Source: Aselliscus stoliczkanus (taxonomy: Eukaryota > Chordata > Mammalia > Chiroptera > Hipposideridae). Taken from it: 64,000 bases of DNA. Under the pieces are notes generated by a model, which was not told the origin of the DNA, did not search any database, and was given only the letters and a program-made list of their open reading frames with translations. This document shows, piece after piece, positions 49,744 to 61,900 of the stretch. The DNA is taken from assembly GCA_033961575.1 (NCBI GenBank), contig CM066734.1, positions 82,916,501-82,980,500 of the forward strand. Direction: 5' to 3'. How positions within the stretch are numbered: the first letter of the stretch is position 1; each line of letters starts with the position of its first letter. The translations under genes and the position numbers were made by a program.

Positions 49744-52000
49744 AGAAGTGAGAGTGTTAAAACTCATGATCAGTCAAGGCAAAAGCTATCAAAGCTAAAT
49801 ACACCTTCCAAAACTGGAAAACAAACTCCTAACATGCTCAGGCTACACTAAATTAATCCCCAGCCCAGATATCAAAGCAATCATCAAGCCAGGCTTCACT
49901 TACCAAGAAACATTCAAAATCATTTCTATCAGTTTTACCAAACTAATCTCTAGCATCTAAATTAAAAAAAAAAAATTATTTCCAAGTCTACACCTAAACC
50001 TCATTATTTTCCCAAGATGCAGCAAAGAGGTCTACCAAAAAGCAATTTCTAGATAATGAGATTGCACAAAAATTGCCTTCATCAAAACCAATTTCAGGGG
50101 CCGTCCGAGTGGTTCAGTTGGTTAAGAGTTGGCTTAGAGCGCTTGCTCTGAGCAACAGGGCTGCCAGTTTGATTCGCACATGGGCCAGTGAACGCTGAGC
50201 CCAAGCTGAGCTGTTCCTGAGTTGCCAACAGGTGGCAGGATGGCTCAGCTGGTGTAACAACAAGATTGCATGTTCAATGGTGGACTATGCCCACCCGCAA
50301 CTAAGGCGGAACTCAGCACCTTGAGCTGAGCTGCTGCCTGGATGGCTCAGTGGATTGAGTGTGCACTCTTAACAACAAGGCTGCTGGTTTGACTCCCTAA
50401 TGGGATGGTGGCTAGTCCCACCCACAACTTCAACACAGCTCCTTGAACTTAGAGGCCACGAACTGCCAAGGGGAAGCCAGATGGTGACTGGCGCCCTCCA
50501 CAACGAAGATTGAAGAACAACAACTTGGCTGATCCCCTTCCCCAATTCCCCAATAAAATCTTACAAAAAAAAAAAAATTTTCAAAAAATCAGAACTTAAT
50601 CCTCAAATCTGCAAACCAAACTGACTTAACTGAAAAGTCTAAATCCAGTCATCCCCACCAAGACTGGCATAAAAAAAGAAAACTGCTAAGCCTAAATAGA
50701 AACAGTCAAAGGTTACCAGGTCTACACCCTGTGTGGACATCACAAGTGGACATCATTGTCACACAAAACAGAACAAAGGTTTTTCGTTTCCAGTGCTTCA
50801 CAGAAATCAGTTGTAAAGACAGCAAAACAAGATTCCACCTGCCAAACTAGCACTTAGACATCATCTTCCCAAGGTGCAATAGGAGGCATCTGGTTCTTAA
50901 GTCTAAGCAGCCAATCTAAAGTTTCCAAGAGTAAAACAGGGAGAGTTTCTTCTAAGAGGTCTCCACCAAAGAATTTACCAGGTTTCTGGTCTGTTTCAAA
51001 AAGAATTGCAAAGTCTTCAGCCATCAAGTCTCAAAGATACAATTCTCCAGAAGCCAGCATTTAGCTTCCAAAAGCAAACGAAGGAAGATGAGACCTTTGC
51101 ATTCTCTTCACCAGTCTCCATTTTATCTAACATTACCACATGCTCCCAAGCGACATGGACTCACCTCATCCACCACCATCTTGTCCAGTGAAACCTTAAT
51201 TATCTCAACTTCAAACTCGGATATCTAAAGCTCATAAGCCCATAGCCTGTACATAATGACCAAAAAAGCAGCCCTCTGGGAATTCTGTAGAAGCAACTAC
51301 TGTATCACACACAGCACTAACTGCTGTCTTTGCAAATATCACCATGACAGCCACTGGAGTTATAAATGATATTACTAGCCCAACTCAAATTACACCTACC
51401 GCAAAAGTTCTTTCACCTACTACCACTACCCCTGCATCTCAAATCATCACCCAATTTGCTGACACACCACCACCGCCTGACAAGAGACCACTACCCTTGA
51501 AGATGACACAACTACTCCTGTAACTGACACTACTGCTGCTGCAGTACATGGAACCACTTCTACAATTGAAACCACTACTATTAATACTTATACCACTATG
51601 GAAAGGACTGCTATAACTGCTTCTTTGACTAGCCCCACAGCCATTATCGTGAGCATTCACAGTGCAACTGACACTGCAACCATCACCGGGGTTCTTAAAA
51701 CCAACACAGCTGCTCCAGGAGAGAACACCCTTGGAACTACTCTTCTCATGATCAATATCACCTCTACCTTCCCTAATGCTACCACTGCTAGCAATAAACT
51801 GTTAACACTGTTCCTGAAAAAGATGTCACCAACCCTGAAGAGTATACCTATGGCATTGAAGATTATGTTTCAGCTTCTGAATATGAATATGAACATGGCC
51901 CAGAGCTTGCTGAGGATTCTACTGCAATTCCAGAATCTAATGCCACAGGCACTATTTCCAGGGGCCACTGCTCTGATACAAAAGGCCTTATAATCTACAA
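49744..52000 (+). pseudogene. Decayed Thr-rich, mucin-like secreted-protein exon (unassigned)
   Basis: A good acceptor ('tttttatttgcag', ending 49743) opens a frame RSESVKTHDQSRQKL, then KTGKQTPNML, which soon meets stops. Lys/Ser/Gln-rich broken frames go on to about 51.2 kb, split by a SINE (50099-50572). From 51319 a Thr-rich text is plain in two frames: TSPTQITPTAKVLSPTTTTP, then a shift, then ETTTLEDDTTTPVTDTTAAA and SLTSPTAIIVSIHSATDTAT. A further shift gives an acidic, Tyr-rich end, EEYTYGIEDYVSASEYEYEH and ELAEDSTAIPESNATGT. At least two frameshifts and several stops remain. The composition resembles a mucin or the kappa-casein macropeptide. I cannot name a parent; CABS1, MUC7 and PRR27 as I remember them do not match. 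It could be a lost neighbour of CSN3. Confidence 0.55.
50099..50575 (+). mobile_element. Long composite tRNA-derived bat SINE
   Basis: Same three-unit plan as the element at 37.65 kb: head 'ggggccgtccgagtggttca', internal 'aggatggctcagctggtgta', then 'tggatggctcagtggattga', and end 'ccccaattccccaataaaat' plus A's. The target duplication is unclear ('aatttcag' before, 'aattttca' after). It interrupts the Thr-rich relic. Confidence 0.85.
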
Positions 52001-52009
52001 CTGATAACA

Positions 52010-52950
52010 CTGCTCAGAACCTACAGGTGATATCTATTACACATAGCCCTTGAATATCAATTGAATACCCCAACTAATAATCAAAGGTATGAGAAGAAAT
52101 GCTGAAATTTTTAGCAGTGAAAATACAGTAATTCTTTAAGTATACCTTATAGTAGTTTTCATTATTTCCTGTCTATCATCAGCATATCACATCATATATT
52201 TGAAGTTCAATAAGAATTGTCATTGCATTTCATTATGATGACTGAATTCACTTCACAGACCTCAATAATTGACATAAAAGTGGAATGTTTTTTATCTTCA
52301 CTTCACTCTAAAAAGTCCTTGATGTCCTCTGAGCAAAACTCCTTAAATCCTCTTAATTCCCTTCTCTTCAGCACTGAAATCTCATTCACTGACCTTGATT
52401 AAATTACCTAACAAAAATTTGTGTCTTATACTTTAAAAGGATAATTTATTAACTTGATAAACTTCATTATTATGAAAGGAAATAAACACTTAAAGGTGGT
52501 AACTATAGAATAAAAGGAATCTCTCATGTAGGATATGAGGTTTTTAGGATGCAATAAAATTGGAGGCAGAGATATTATTCAGAGAATCTGCAAACTGAAC
52601 ATTCCTTTTTCCCCTGCATGATCATTTGGTCCTGGTAAATACCAAGAGGGTCCCAGAAGCCTGTAAACATATTTTTATATGAAAAGGAATATTTAAATTA
52701 TTCCTCAGCTATGGAGCACTGGAAGAGCAAGAAATGAGCTGCTTAGATCCAGCAAGACCCTGTCTTACATAGACCATGTCACTGGCATCTTTGGAACTGG
52801 CTGCCTCCTCACTGTGGTAACCACAGACTCATAGACAGGGACCCAAAGGGAACCAAACTGAGAAATCCTGCCCCCTCTCTACTCTCCAAGTAGTTTTCCT
52901 AGAACTTCCATTTCCTCTGAGAAATAAGTAGGGTTCTTAATCTAATTTTA
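52010..52950. other. Intergenic DNA, no gene seen
   Basis: Follows the Thr-rich relic. Short open frames (for example 52217-52402) have no support, and no poly(A) context for the relic could be fixed. Confidence 0.4.
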
Positions 52951-52954
52951 TAGG

Positions 52955-52956
<2 letters not shown>

Positions 52957-52992
<36 letters not shown>

Positions 52993-53010
52993 TGGGGAGA
53001 GAGAGAGAAG
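52957..53010. repeat. (GT)n microsatellite followed by a GA-rich tract
   Basis: About 17 GT units (52957-52990), then 'gatggggagagagagagaag'. The Cys-Val-rich frame here is an artefact of the repeat. Confidence 0.95.
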
Positions 53011-53225
53011 AGAGAGACTTGCCTATCAATCTATAGTTCACCTGAAAGGCTACACTCATTTATTATTTATTATTTTCATTTCCCATCACAGATTTCTTCT
53101 TCTCTTCTATAATGTTGAATCAATATTATACATAAAAGAATAACTTAGAATTGAAAAACAAAAAGGTAAGATTATTTTTCTCCTCAGGCCATATGTATTT
53201 TAGGTTTATCAGCTTTTATCTTAAA

Positions 53226-54490
53226 ATAATCCTTCTCTATTCTTAACTTTTTCAGGAACCTCCACACTGCATGGCAGCTGCACCAATCTGAATTCTCACC
53301 AACAGTGCATAAAGGTTTTGTTTTTTTTCCATAGTCTCTCCAACACTTTTTTTGAGGGCAGTGTCACTGGCTGTCACATGCAGGACCCAAACCGGGCTGC
53401 TGGCCTCCCAAGCCAGCGCCCAACCACCACGCCACTCGGCCGGCCCTCTCCAACACTTTTCTTATTTGTCTTGTTGATGATAGCCATTCTAACCAGTGTG
53501 AGGTGATATCTCATTGTGGTTTTTATTTGCATTTCCCTGATAATTAGTAATGTTGAGCATCTTTTCATATGTCTATTGGCCATTTGCATGCCCTCTTTGG
53601 AGAAATGTCTCTCCAGGTCCTCTGTACATATTTTAATTGGATTGTCTTTTTGTTGTTGAGTTGTATGAGTTTCTTATATATTTAGATATTAGCCCCTTAT
53701 CAGATGTATCATTTGCAAATATCGTCTCACATCCAGTTGGTTGCTCTTTGTTTTGTTGATGGTTTCTTTTTCTGTGCTTTTTGTTTGATATAGTCCCATT
53801 CATTTATTTTAGCTTTTACTTCCCTTACCTTTGTCAATTTCATAAAATCCTCTTTGAATCTAAAATCCATAAGTTTAGTACCTGTGTTACCATATGACCC
53901 AGCAATCCGTCTCCTGGGTATATACTCCCAAAATCTGAAAACATTTATCCATAAAGATATACGTGCTCTGATGTTCATTGCAGCTTTATTTATAGTGGCC
54001 AAGACATGGAAACAACAAAAGTGTCCTTCAATAGATGACTGGAAAAAGAAGATGTGATATATATACACAATAGAATATTATTCTGCCACAAGACAAGATG
54101 AAATAGTGCCATTTGCAACAACATGGATGTATCTAGAGATTATTATGCTAAGTGAAATAAGTCAGGAAAAGTCAAGAACCATATGAGTTCACTGATATGT
54201 GGGCTATAAAACTGAAAACAACAAAGGAACAAGACAAAAAATGAAGAAACAAAAACTCATAGACACAGACAATAGTGGTTACCAGAGTGTAAGGGCGAAG
54301 AGAGGTGGTAAATGAGGGTAAATGGGATTAAATATATGGTGATGGAAGAAGTAGTGACTCTGAGTGGTGAACACACAATGTGATATATAGATGAGGTATT
54401 ACAGAATTGAACGCTTGAAACCTATATAACTTTATTAAGCATTGTCACCACAATAAATTTTAATTTAAAAAAAGAAAACAATCCTTCTCA
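53226..54490. mobile_element. L1 with 5' inversion (twin priming), SINE nested inside
   Basis: From 53.24 to about 53.89 kb the sequence is the reverse strand of L1 ORF2 ('ctaaccagtgtgaggtgata', 'gatattagccccttatcaga'). It then switches to the forward strand ('catatgacccagcaatccgt', 'caagacatggaaacaacaaa') and runs to the 3' end 'caataaattttaatttaaa' near 54470. 'aatccttctc' occurs just before the element and just after its tail, a likely target duplication. The frames at 53374-54068 are L1 remnants or shadows, and the element is dead. Confidence 0.88.
53351..53445 (-). mobile_element. Short tRNA-derived SINE inside the L1
   Basis: Minus-strand head 'gggccggccgagtggcgtgg', tail 'gccctc' plus A's. 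A perfect 15-base duplication 'ctctccaacactttt' flanks it (53336-53350 and 53446-53460). It inserted after the L1 did, which dates it as the younger of the two. Confidence 0.92.
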
Positions 54491-54494
54491 AGTC

Positions 54495-55785
54495 TACCCC
54501 ATAGCAGATTCTAAAATCAATATACTCATATTTGATGGACCTATCTTCACAATCTGGATTGGCATTAAAAACCCAATCCAAATTAGTAGGCAAGGTAACT
54601 ATTCTTTTTTATAGTCTTCGAGTATCCTCAAAGTGTAGGTCAGGAATATTGTAAGGATTTGCTAAGCACAGGCACAAATTTTGATCTACTCCATAGCTTC
54701 ATGCACGTGCACAAAGAAGAAAATTCTTGCCAGCTTTTCTGCTCATTCTTAAATATTTACAAAATTTTTAAATGACTAAAATATTGTGTAAGACTCTTTA
54801 TTGTGTAAGTAATTTCTAATTCTGGATTGATAATTAAATATATTAAAGTAACACATTCAAAGTGTATTTTGAGCATCTACCAATAGCAAATCTCTGTGCT
54901 AATTGCTATGAAACAATACAAAAAAACACAAACAATGATTGTGGTCAAGGGAGCTCAAAGAAAAAGGGGTTACATAGCACATGGATATATGACTAATGAT
55001 GACACAATCCAATGAGGAGAGATTTCTTATAGACTGAAAGATCAGGGCAGTGATCACAGGAAAAAAAAAAGTGTTATGCAAAAGGTGTTATTTCAACTAG
55101 ATGTTAAAGAACAGCTTTAATTTTTACTTTCTTGAATGTTTTGATTTGAATAATATTTTAAATAACTGAATGAGTTGCCAATATGTAAAGTATTTTAAAA
55201 AAAGGAGAATGCACATAAAAATCCATATTTAACTCCAAAACATGAATGGTCTGGCACCACAGACATGCACTCTTTATGACAACTACCAACTACAGCAATG
55301 TTATGCAATGTGTAATCTGCAAACTGACTGCTGGGCCACAAATTACCAATCAGTTAGGAGTGAAGGACAAAAATCAATGTTGTCATTATGCACACTGTGT
55401 TTTCAGCTCCCTTTATATATCAATTTATTCATTTTTTTAGTGAAATACTTTCTGGATTAAACAAAACAAAACAAACAAACACTGTATTCTGGTGTAAGCA
55501 TTTCATTTAATCCCTTACCAATACTTCTGTGAACTAAAGCTAAGATACTGCTAGTGCTTGCCTTCATAAATGAGGCAGGCTCTCCTCATTTCACCAGTCT
55601 CCACCAGGCCTATTTCATACATTCACTGTTAATTAGGTCCTCTAGACATTTAAGTGAGTAATCTTTGCTCTTAACAATGAAATCATGTGATATTTTTAAA
55701 AGGAGAGAGGATTTCCTCAGATACGATTTAAGATTAGAGTGAGAGCTAGTGAAGGCCTAACTTAAGGGTCCATCAACAGATGCAT
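54495..55785. other. Intergenic DNA, no gene supported
   Basis: Two overlapping small frames at about 55242-55460 contain several Cys residues (for example TCTLYDNYQLQQC), but no splice signals, promoter or family match was seen. I regard them as chance or an unrecognised old repeat. Confidence 0.4.
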
Positions 55786-56310
55786 GGGTAAAGAAAACAT
55801 CTCAGGGCCGGCTGAGTGGCGTGGTGGTTAAGGGCTGGCTTGGGAAGCCAGCGGCCCTGGTACGGTCCCAGATATGAGGGCCAGTGACACTGCCCTCAAA
55901 AAAAAAAAAAAAAAGAAAAAAAGAAAACATCTCATATGTTGTGTGGTATGTACACAATGGAATATTATTTAGCCATAATAAAGAAATATTTCCATTTGTG
56001 ATGACAAAGATGGGCCTGTTGGAAGTTTTTGCTAAGTGAAATAAGCTAGACAGAGAAAGACAAATTCTGTATGGTATTATTTATATGTGGAATCTTTTTT
56101 CATAGGAACAGAAGAATGGTGATTGGCAGGGGCTGGGGTGGGAAAAATGGAAAGATATTGGTCAAAGTGTACAAATTTTAAGTTATAAGATGAATAAGTT
56201 CTGAGGATCTAATGTACAATGTGATACTATCGCTAAAAATACTGTATTGTATACTTGAAATTTGTTAAGATACTATAGATTTTAAGCATGCTCACAAAAT
56301 TTTTAAAAAC
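55770..56310 (+). mobile_element. L1 3' end interrupted by a SINE
   Basis: L1 wording on either side of the SINE: 'ggtccatcaacagatgcatg' before, then 'cacaatggaatattatttag', 'gcaggggctggggtgggaaa', 'atactgtattgtatacttga' after. Confidence 0.75.
55805..55919 (+). mobile_element. Short tRNA-derived SINE, plus orientation
   Basis: This is the clearest full copy of the family: head 'gggccggctgagtggcgtgg', then 'ttaagggctggcttgggaag', 'atgagggccagtgacactgc', and tail 'cctc' followed by A's. A perfect 15-base duplication 'aaagaaaacatctca' flanks it (55790-55804 and 55920-55934). Confidence 0.93.
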
Positions 56311-56319
56311 GACTGAAGC

Positions 56320-57098
56320 ACATTACATACATAGACATTTGTCTATAGAGATTTTACATAACATTTTATATTCCAACTGCTAATTTAGGGAAAATCATAA
56401 AGGGCTAGTGGCAAATATAAGCCAGAATATATTCACTATAGAAGTGAAATGATTTGACCTGAAACCATCACATCCTTGCTATGAGACTTGGAGTGGCAGA
56501 GATCAATTAGAAGACCATTAATATAAGCCCTTGAGAGATAATGGTGGCTTAGATAAGGGAGGGAAAAAGAAGTAGGATCCTAGGTATTCTTTGAAGGACT
56601 TACTGATGGCCTAGATGTGAGGGGTGAGATAAGAGAGCATCACAATGATTCCAAAGTTTTTCATATGAAAAACTGAAAGGGTGGTGAAGGCTACAAGTAT
56701 AGATGGCATTGGTTGTAGCGTAAGGAAGATCAGGAGTTCCATTTTCAAAAAAAGTGTTTTGAAGACATTTGAAATTTCTATTAGTGATCCAAATAGCAAT
56801 ATCAAATAACAGTTGGACATTCCATTCTGGGGTATAGGAGAGAGGTCAAAACCAGCAAGATTATATATTTAGGAGTCAATGACATAGAGATGGCTTTTAA
56901 AACCATGAGACCAAATGAAATCACTGAGGAAGTGATTACAGATAGAAAAGAGAAGAGTCAAACACCAAGCTCTGGGGTATCTCAATAGTAAGAAGCTTTT
57001 AAGTAAAAACCATAAGTAATTTTAATTATTTCTATTAATAATATTAATAACAAAATAAATATGTTCTCTTTGATTATGTTTCTGAATCTCCTTGTATT
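56320..57098 (+). mobile_element. Probable L2 fragment and unresolved sequence
   Basis: Wording such as 'tatttaggagtcaatgacat' and 'aagagtcaaacaccaagctc' (about 56860-56980) fits plus-strand L2. The rest is unassigned. The minus-strand frame at 56611-56820 is not supported. Confidence 0.45.
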
Positions 57099-58776
57099 AA
57101 CATTAGGGAAGAGGATGGTCCCACCCCATGCTCTGAAAGACGAAGCTTCCAGCTCCAGATATCCTGAGCCCACGTATCCTCAACTCAGTGCAGCCATGAG
57201 TGTGGAGGTGAGGGTGACAGAGCAGAACCAGGAGCAATTTCTGCTCCTGGCCAAGTCGGCCAAGGGGTCAGCGCTGGCCACACTAATCCACCAGGTGCTG
57301 GAGGCCCCTGTTGTCTACGTGTTTGGGGAACTGCTGGATATGCCTAATGTTAGAGAGCTGGCTGAGAGTGACTCCGCTTCCACATTCCACCTGCTCACGG
57401 TGTTTGCTTACACAGGACATACTGTATTTAGCTGAAGCCTGGAATCTTCCCACACTCACAGAGGCTCAGAAGAATAAGCTTCGACACCTATCAGTGGTCC
57501 CCCTGGCTGCCAAAGTCAAGTGTATCACATATGCAGGGTTGCTGGAGGACCTTGACCTGCATAACGTGAGGCAGCTGGAAGACCTTGTCATTGAGGCCCT
57601 GTACGCCAAAGTGCTTCGTGGCTCCCTGGACCAGCGCAATCAGTGGCTAGAGGTTGACTACAGCATTGGGAGGGACATCCAGCGCCAAGCAAGACATCAG
57701 TGCGATTGCCCGAACTTTACAGGTGTGGTGTGTGGGCTGTGAGGTAGTGCTGTCAGGCGTTGAGGAATAGGTGAGCCATGTCAACCAGCACAAGGAGCAG
57801 CAGCTGGGCCTGAAGCAGCAGACTGAGTGAAGTCGCCAACCTTAAAAAAAACCATTGAAGTTACAACAGCAGCAGCAGCTGCAGCCACTTCCCAGGACCC
57901 TAAGCAACACCTGACTGAACTGAGGGAACCAGCTGCTGGCACCAATCAGCGCCAGCCCAGCAAGAACGCCTCAAAGGGCAAGGGGCTCCGAGGGAGCGCC
58001 AAGATTTGCTCCAAGTTGAACTGAAGGGACTGTCGTTTGTTCCCTGGGGATACAGGATCCCAGCTGCCTGCCTGACCCTTAGGAGTCCTCAAAGAGCCTT
58101 GCTGTGCCCCTGGCCAGCTGATAATCCTAGGTTCATGACCATTCACCTCCCTTCTTTTCTCTGCTACCCCCAAGCATAGTTCACCCTTTCTCTAGGGAGG
58201 AGGCAAGTACAAGTCATGTTTTTGTTGGTATTTTTTGTTTTACGTGACTTTCTTATGTGCCCATTGTCGTCCTCATCCTCCCTGCCATGCTCTCTCCCCT
58301 ATATTTTTAAGAGTCAGCATCTGTCCTTGTTTGTTATGTCATTGAGTAGGTGGGGCTGCAATGCCTCCAGTATAACCCATGTGTTCCTTGTCCTACCCAA
58401 CCCCTGCATGCCTAATCCCCAGTTCTGTTCCCTACCCCCAGCCTATTTGGGCAGCATCTGCAGGGCCACTTGCATTCCCACTCTGAGAGTTCTAGGAGCC
58501 AGTCTGCCATTGTAGGAGTCAATGGACACGTTCATCCTACAATTCTGTCACATAGTAGTTGTAACAGAATCCTTTCCTCACGCCTCCCCTTGGGAATGCT
58601 GCTGCTTCAATGACCCTAAGGCTACCCTTCTAGCCTAAGAAGGGTAGCTGGCTGTTTCTTGAGATGTTGGGAGATGCTTTTATCTTGGTGCTGGCTATCT
58701 TGGAAAGCCTGATGGTAGTCCTGGAAGGATTTATACTTCCTTTTGTGGATTTGGTGGGGAAGGAAAAGGGATATAG

Positions 58777-58833
<57 letters not shown>

Positions 58834-58901
58834 TTATATATCACATAACACAGAAATAAATCTATGAGAAGTCTATCTACAAAAAAAAACATTAGGGAAG
58901 A
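57099..58901 (+). pseudogene. COPS7A: Processed pseudogene of COP9 signalosome subunit 7A
   Basis: An intronless copy of COPS7A mRNA. The parent is a PCI-domain subunit of the COP9 signalosome, which removes NEDD8 from cullin ligases. The copy starts with 5' untranslated sequence. The former start codon is at 57196 ([20 protein letters not shown]), and the body is traceable to 58024 ([17 protein letters not shown]). A net frame change near 57405 destroys FAYGTYADYL. Further indels lie near 57690, and an in-frame stop follows EE at about 57765. Several residues are altered. The 3' untranslated region runs on to AATAAA-like 'acagaaataaatc' and an A tail at 58881. Perfect 14-base duplications 'aacattagggaaga' (57099-57112 and 58888-58901) frame the insert, and the site starts TT/AACA as preferred by the L1 endonuclease. 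Not expected to make protein. Confidence 0.95.
58781..58831. repeat. (TA)n microsatellite inside the COPS7A retrocopy
   Basis: About 25 TA units in the former 3' untranslated region. It is probably an expansion after insertion. Confidence 0.97.
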
Positions 58902-61900
58902 TATAAAAATATTTAAACAATCAGAAACATGTAATATTAATACAAAATTTCACCCCTCCTCCGCCGACAAATATTAGCCAAGTAGACACCAGATGAAGGA
59001 AAGGATTCTACACAGAAGGGAATAGTTAAAGCCAAGACAAAGATCTTTTCCTTAGAATGTTATTAAATAAAACAATTTATAGTTTCTGATGTCTGAGGAC
59101 AAGAATCCCTTTATCCAAAAAACCCTCTTGGCTATGCCCCAATATCTGGTTAACAAAATTATAATTTTGAACTTCATGAAGGGGTGTACAGAATTTTAGT
59201 GTTCTGAAAGAAATGGAAACTATATGTGAAGAAAGAAAACCATATTATGAATCAAATCAGTGTAACACTCTTACGTGTATGTGGCCTTCCTGGTTTGAAA
59301 TGGATGACCTCAAACTACATAAAAAGAGAGTATTATATATTGTTCTGTTACTGGCAACATTTACTGTATTGTTGATTATCCAGCAGACATTCATCTCAAG
59401 AGGCTCTGTGAAGCAAAGGTGAACTAGAAGACATACTTTTCTAATACTAAAGGAATTGTCCAGTTAACATATATTGTATCTACTAAAGAGTGTCCTTGGA
59501 AAAAGAAGGCCATTTTTTTTCCATTTGATCTGTCATTAATACCATTATTATTATCATTAGTTAATGTACTATCAGTATCAACCACAGTTAAAAAAAAACA
59601 ATTGTTTAATATTTTTGAATGAATGAATAAATGAGATTTATTATAACAAATGCTTTAAGTATAATATTAAAATAATATATTTTTACATAAAAGTCAATTA
59701 AGATAAACAGCTGTTAATTCCACTCATTGTGTGAATGAGTTAGTTTTTAATTTGTTAACCAAACTTACAAACAACTTTACAATATACATTATGCATTAAT
59801 AAATTTTCTCATTTAAATCTAAGGAACATATTATAATGTGAATTAGGAAAATATTTTCCTTTTTCTACAGATGAGGTTAAATGAGCTCCCTATAGTCAAA
59901 TTGCTAAGTGACAGCTAGGATTTAAATAGATCTTCTAATTCCAAGGACAACTCCATTTACCATACAAGAATTATCTTATCATAATTACCTCAATGAATTT
60001 TCAAATACACTGATTAATTCTCATACTTGCATTACCTCAGGCACAGAATTTTTAGCATCTGTTGTTGCTTGTGATTTGTCTTATATTTACATGTGAAAAA
60101 TGATAAATGACTGAGACTAAAATAACAAATATCTGGATAAAATAAATTTCATATAATTAAAAATATACTCATAAAGTTCTAAAGTAGTTCCAAATAAAAT
60201 AATTCTGATATTCACTTTCAAACAGGTTGACAAGAAAGATGTTCCCTATATTTTCCAAATAAAATTATTTAAGAAAATAATTTCATCACATTTTAAGCAA
60301 TTGGAAGAATTTTGATTAATGTTTTCTCTTTGAATATATTCATACATTGATTATATCAATTTTACTAAAAGAACATGGAAGTAAATTACATATTTTATAT
60401 TTTACAAATTATAGAGCTGATTAAAGCCCCAAAACTGTAGGGCTGTATAATATATTAATTACTCTATAATTAATACTAAGTGACTAAATGTTTTTCTTTG
60501 ATAAACTTTTTCAAAAAAGTGTGATAGCCTAGAAATCATAGCATAAATTATTAAGAATAACCATTAATTATCACATTCTGTACTAAACAAATGTATGGAC
60601 TTATGTAGTCTTCAGAGAAAATAAGCAAAGGGAAAATCCTCCTTTTCAGGAAATAGGAAATATCTATTTATTTGATTGTATTGGGACTCAGGACAGGCTG
60701 CCCCAAAATGTCCTACAAATAGCATATTGATTACTTTGAATTAAAGTTACTTGACAAGTGACCAGTAGTGCCAGAAGTGCACCTTGACCATCTTTTGACT
60801 CCTTGAATGCAGGAAATAAATCTCCATGTGAAAGGTGCACTAGAGTTAAGGAACTCAGGGTCAAAAGTTACATAAACAAACCTTGTTACTCCTCTACTAA
60901 TTTACTACCAAGCTCAAACTTTATATTTAGATTCCTCAATAATGAGTACCCAAAACCAAGCATCCTGTTAATTCTTCACAAATTTATTGTTTCATTGTCT
61001 AAAAGGTATAAAACTCAAACTGGTTTGATCATTTCTCTGAGCATCATATTATGGTCTTGAGCATCATTAATGATTTCTTGTGTGCATATATTAAATTGTT
61101 TTTTTCTTTCATTAATCTGGTCTTGTGTCAATTTTATTATTAACCTAGCCACAAGAACACAAAAGGGGTCAAGGATGGGCATTCTCTTCTCTCCAGCAGT
61201 TGCCCTTTATTCAAGATTAACCTGGGGCAATCATATCTACATGAAATGTTTTTCCTCTACCCTAAACACTGCCATCCCCCTACCCCAGAAAAGTAAGAGA
61301 GATATAGAAAAATTGAATTACTTTATCAAATGAAGAATCACTCAATTAGTCCTTTATAATCATCAAAACGCATTATGTCATTTGGGGACACTGTTCAGGT
61401 TCAAAAAGGAACAACTCTTGATCAGGATCCAGGGAAAGCACCCTACCATGGTACCTAGCTGGATCACTCTAGGAATGCTCTAGGGCATTCCTGCTTCAGA
61501 TCTCTTTATTAACTTCTCTACCAATTCCTCAAGGGAAGAAATGAGGCATGAAAAAATTAAGAGGTCAAATGGGGGCATAGTGAGTTTGAAGAGTAATAAT
61601 AAAAACAATAGAAACAGTTCATTAAGATGGTGAATTTATCACAATAGACCTAGATACCACCAGATACAGATGGTGCTAATACCAAGGGATTTATGACTAT
61701 ATGCAGGAATTCTATAGATTGTAGTAGAAATGTGGTAGGATCCTATGTAACACCAACCTATAAGGCAATGGAAAAAAGAAAGAGGCTAAGAACTAACAGA
61801 AAAGCCAGGAAGGTGTGGTTTAAGAGGATGACAGGGAAGAGAAGATCAGGTCAAAATATCAATTACTGCAAAATAGTTAAGTAAAGTATTGACAATAAAG

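Noticed and set aside
49744..52000. Identification of the Thr-rich relic as CABS1 or MUC7
   Set aside because: The recognisable blocks do not match what I recall of either protein, and CABS1 is a long way further downstream of CSN3 in human. It was left unassigned.
52961..53143. Plus-strand frame starting with a Cys-Val repeat
   Set aside because: It is the (GT)n microsatellite and a GA tract translated.
53374..54068. Several 67-113 codon frames with reverse-transcriptase-like wording
   Set aside because: These are broken pieces and antisense shadows of a dead L1, not host genes.
55242..55460. Cys-containing frames resembling a small secreted peptide
   Set aside because: There is no signal peptide, splice site or known family, and two frames overlap the same bases.
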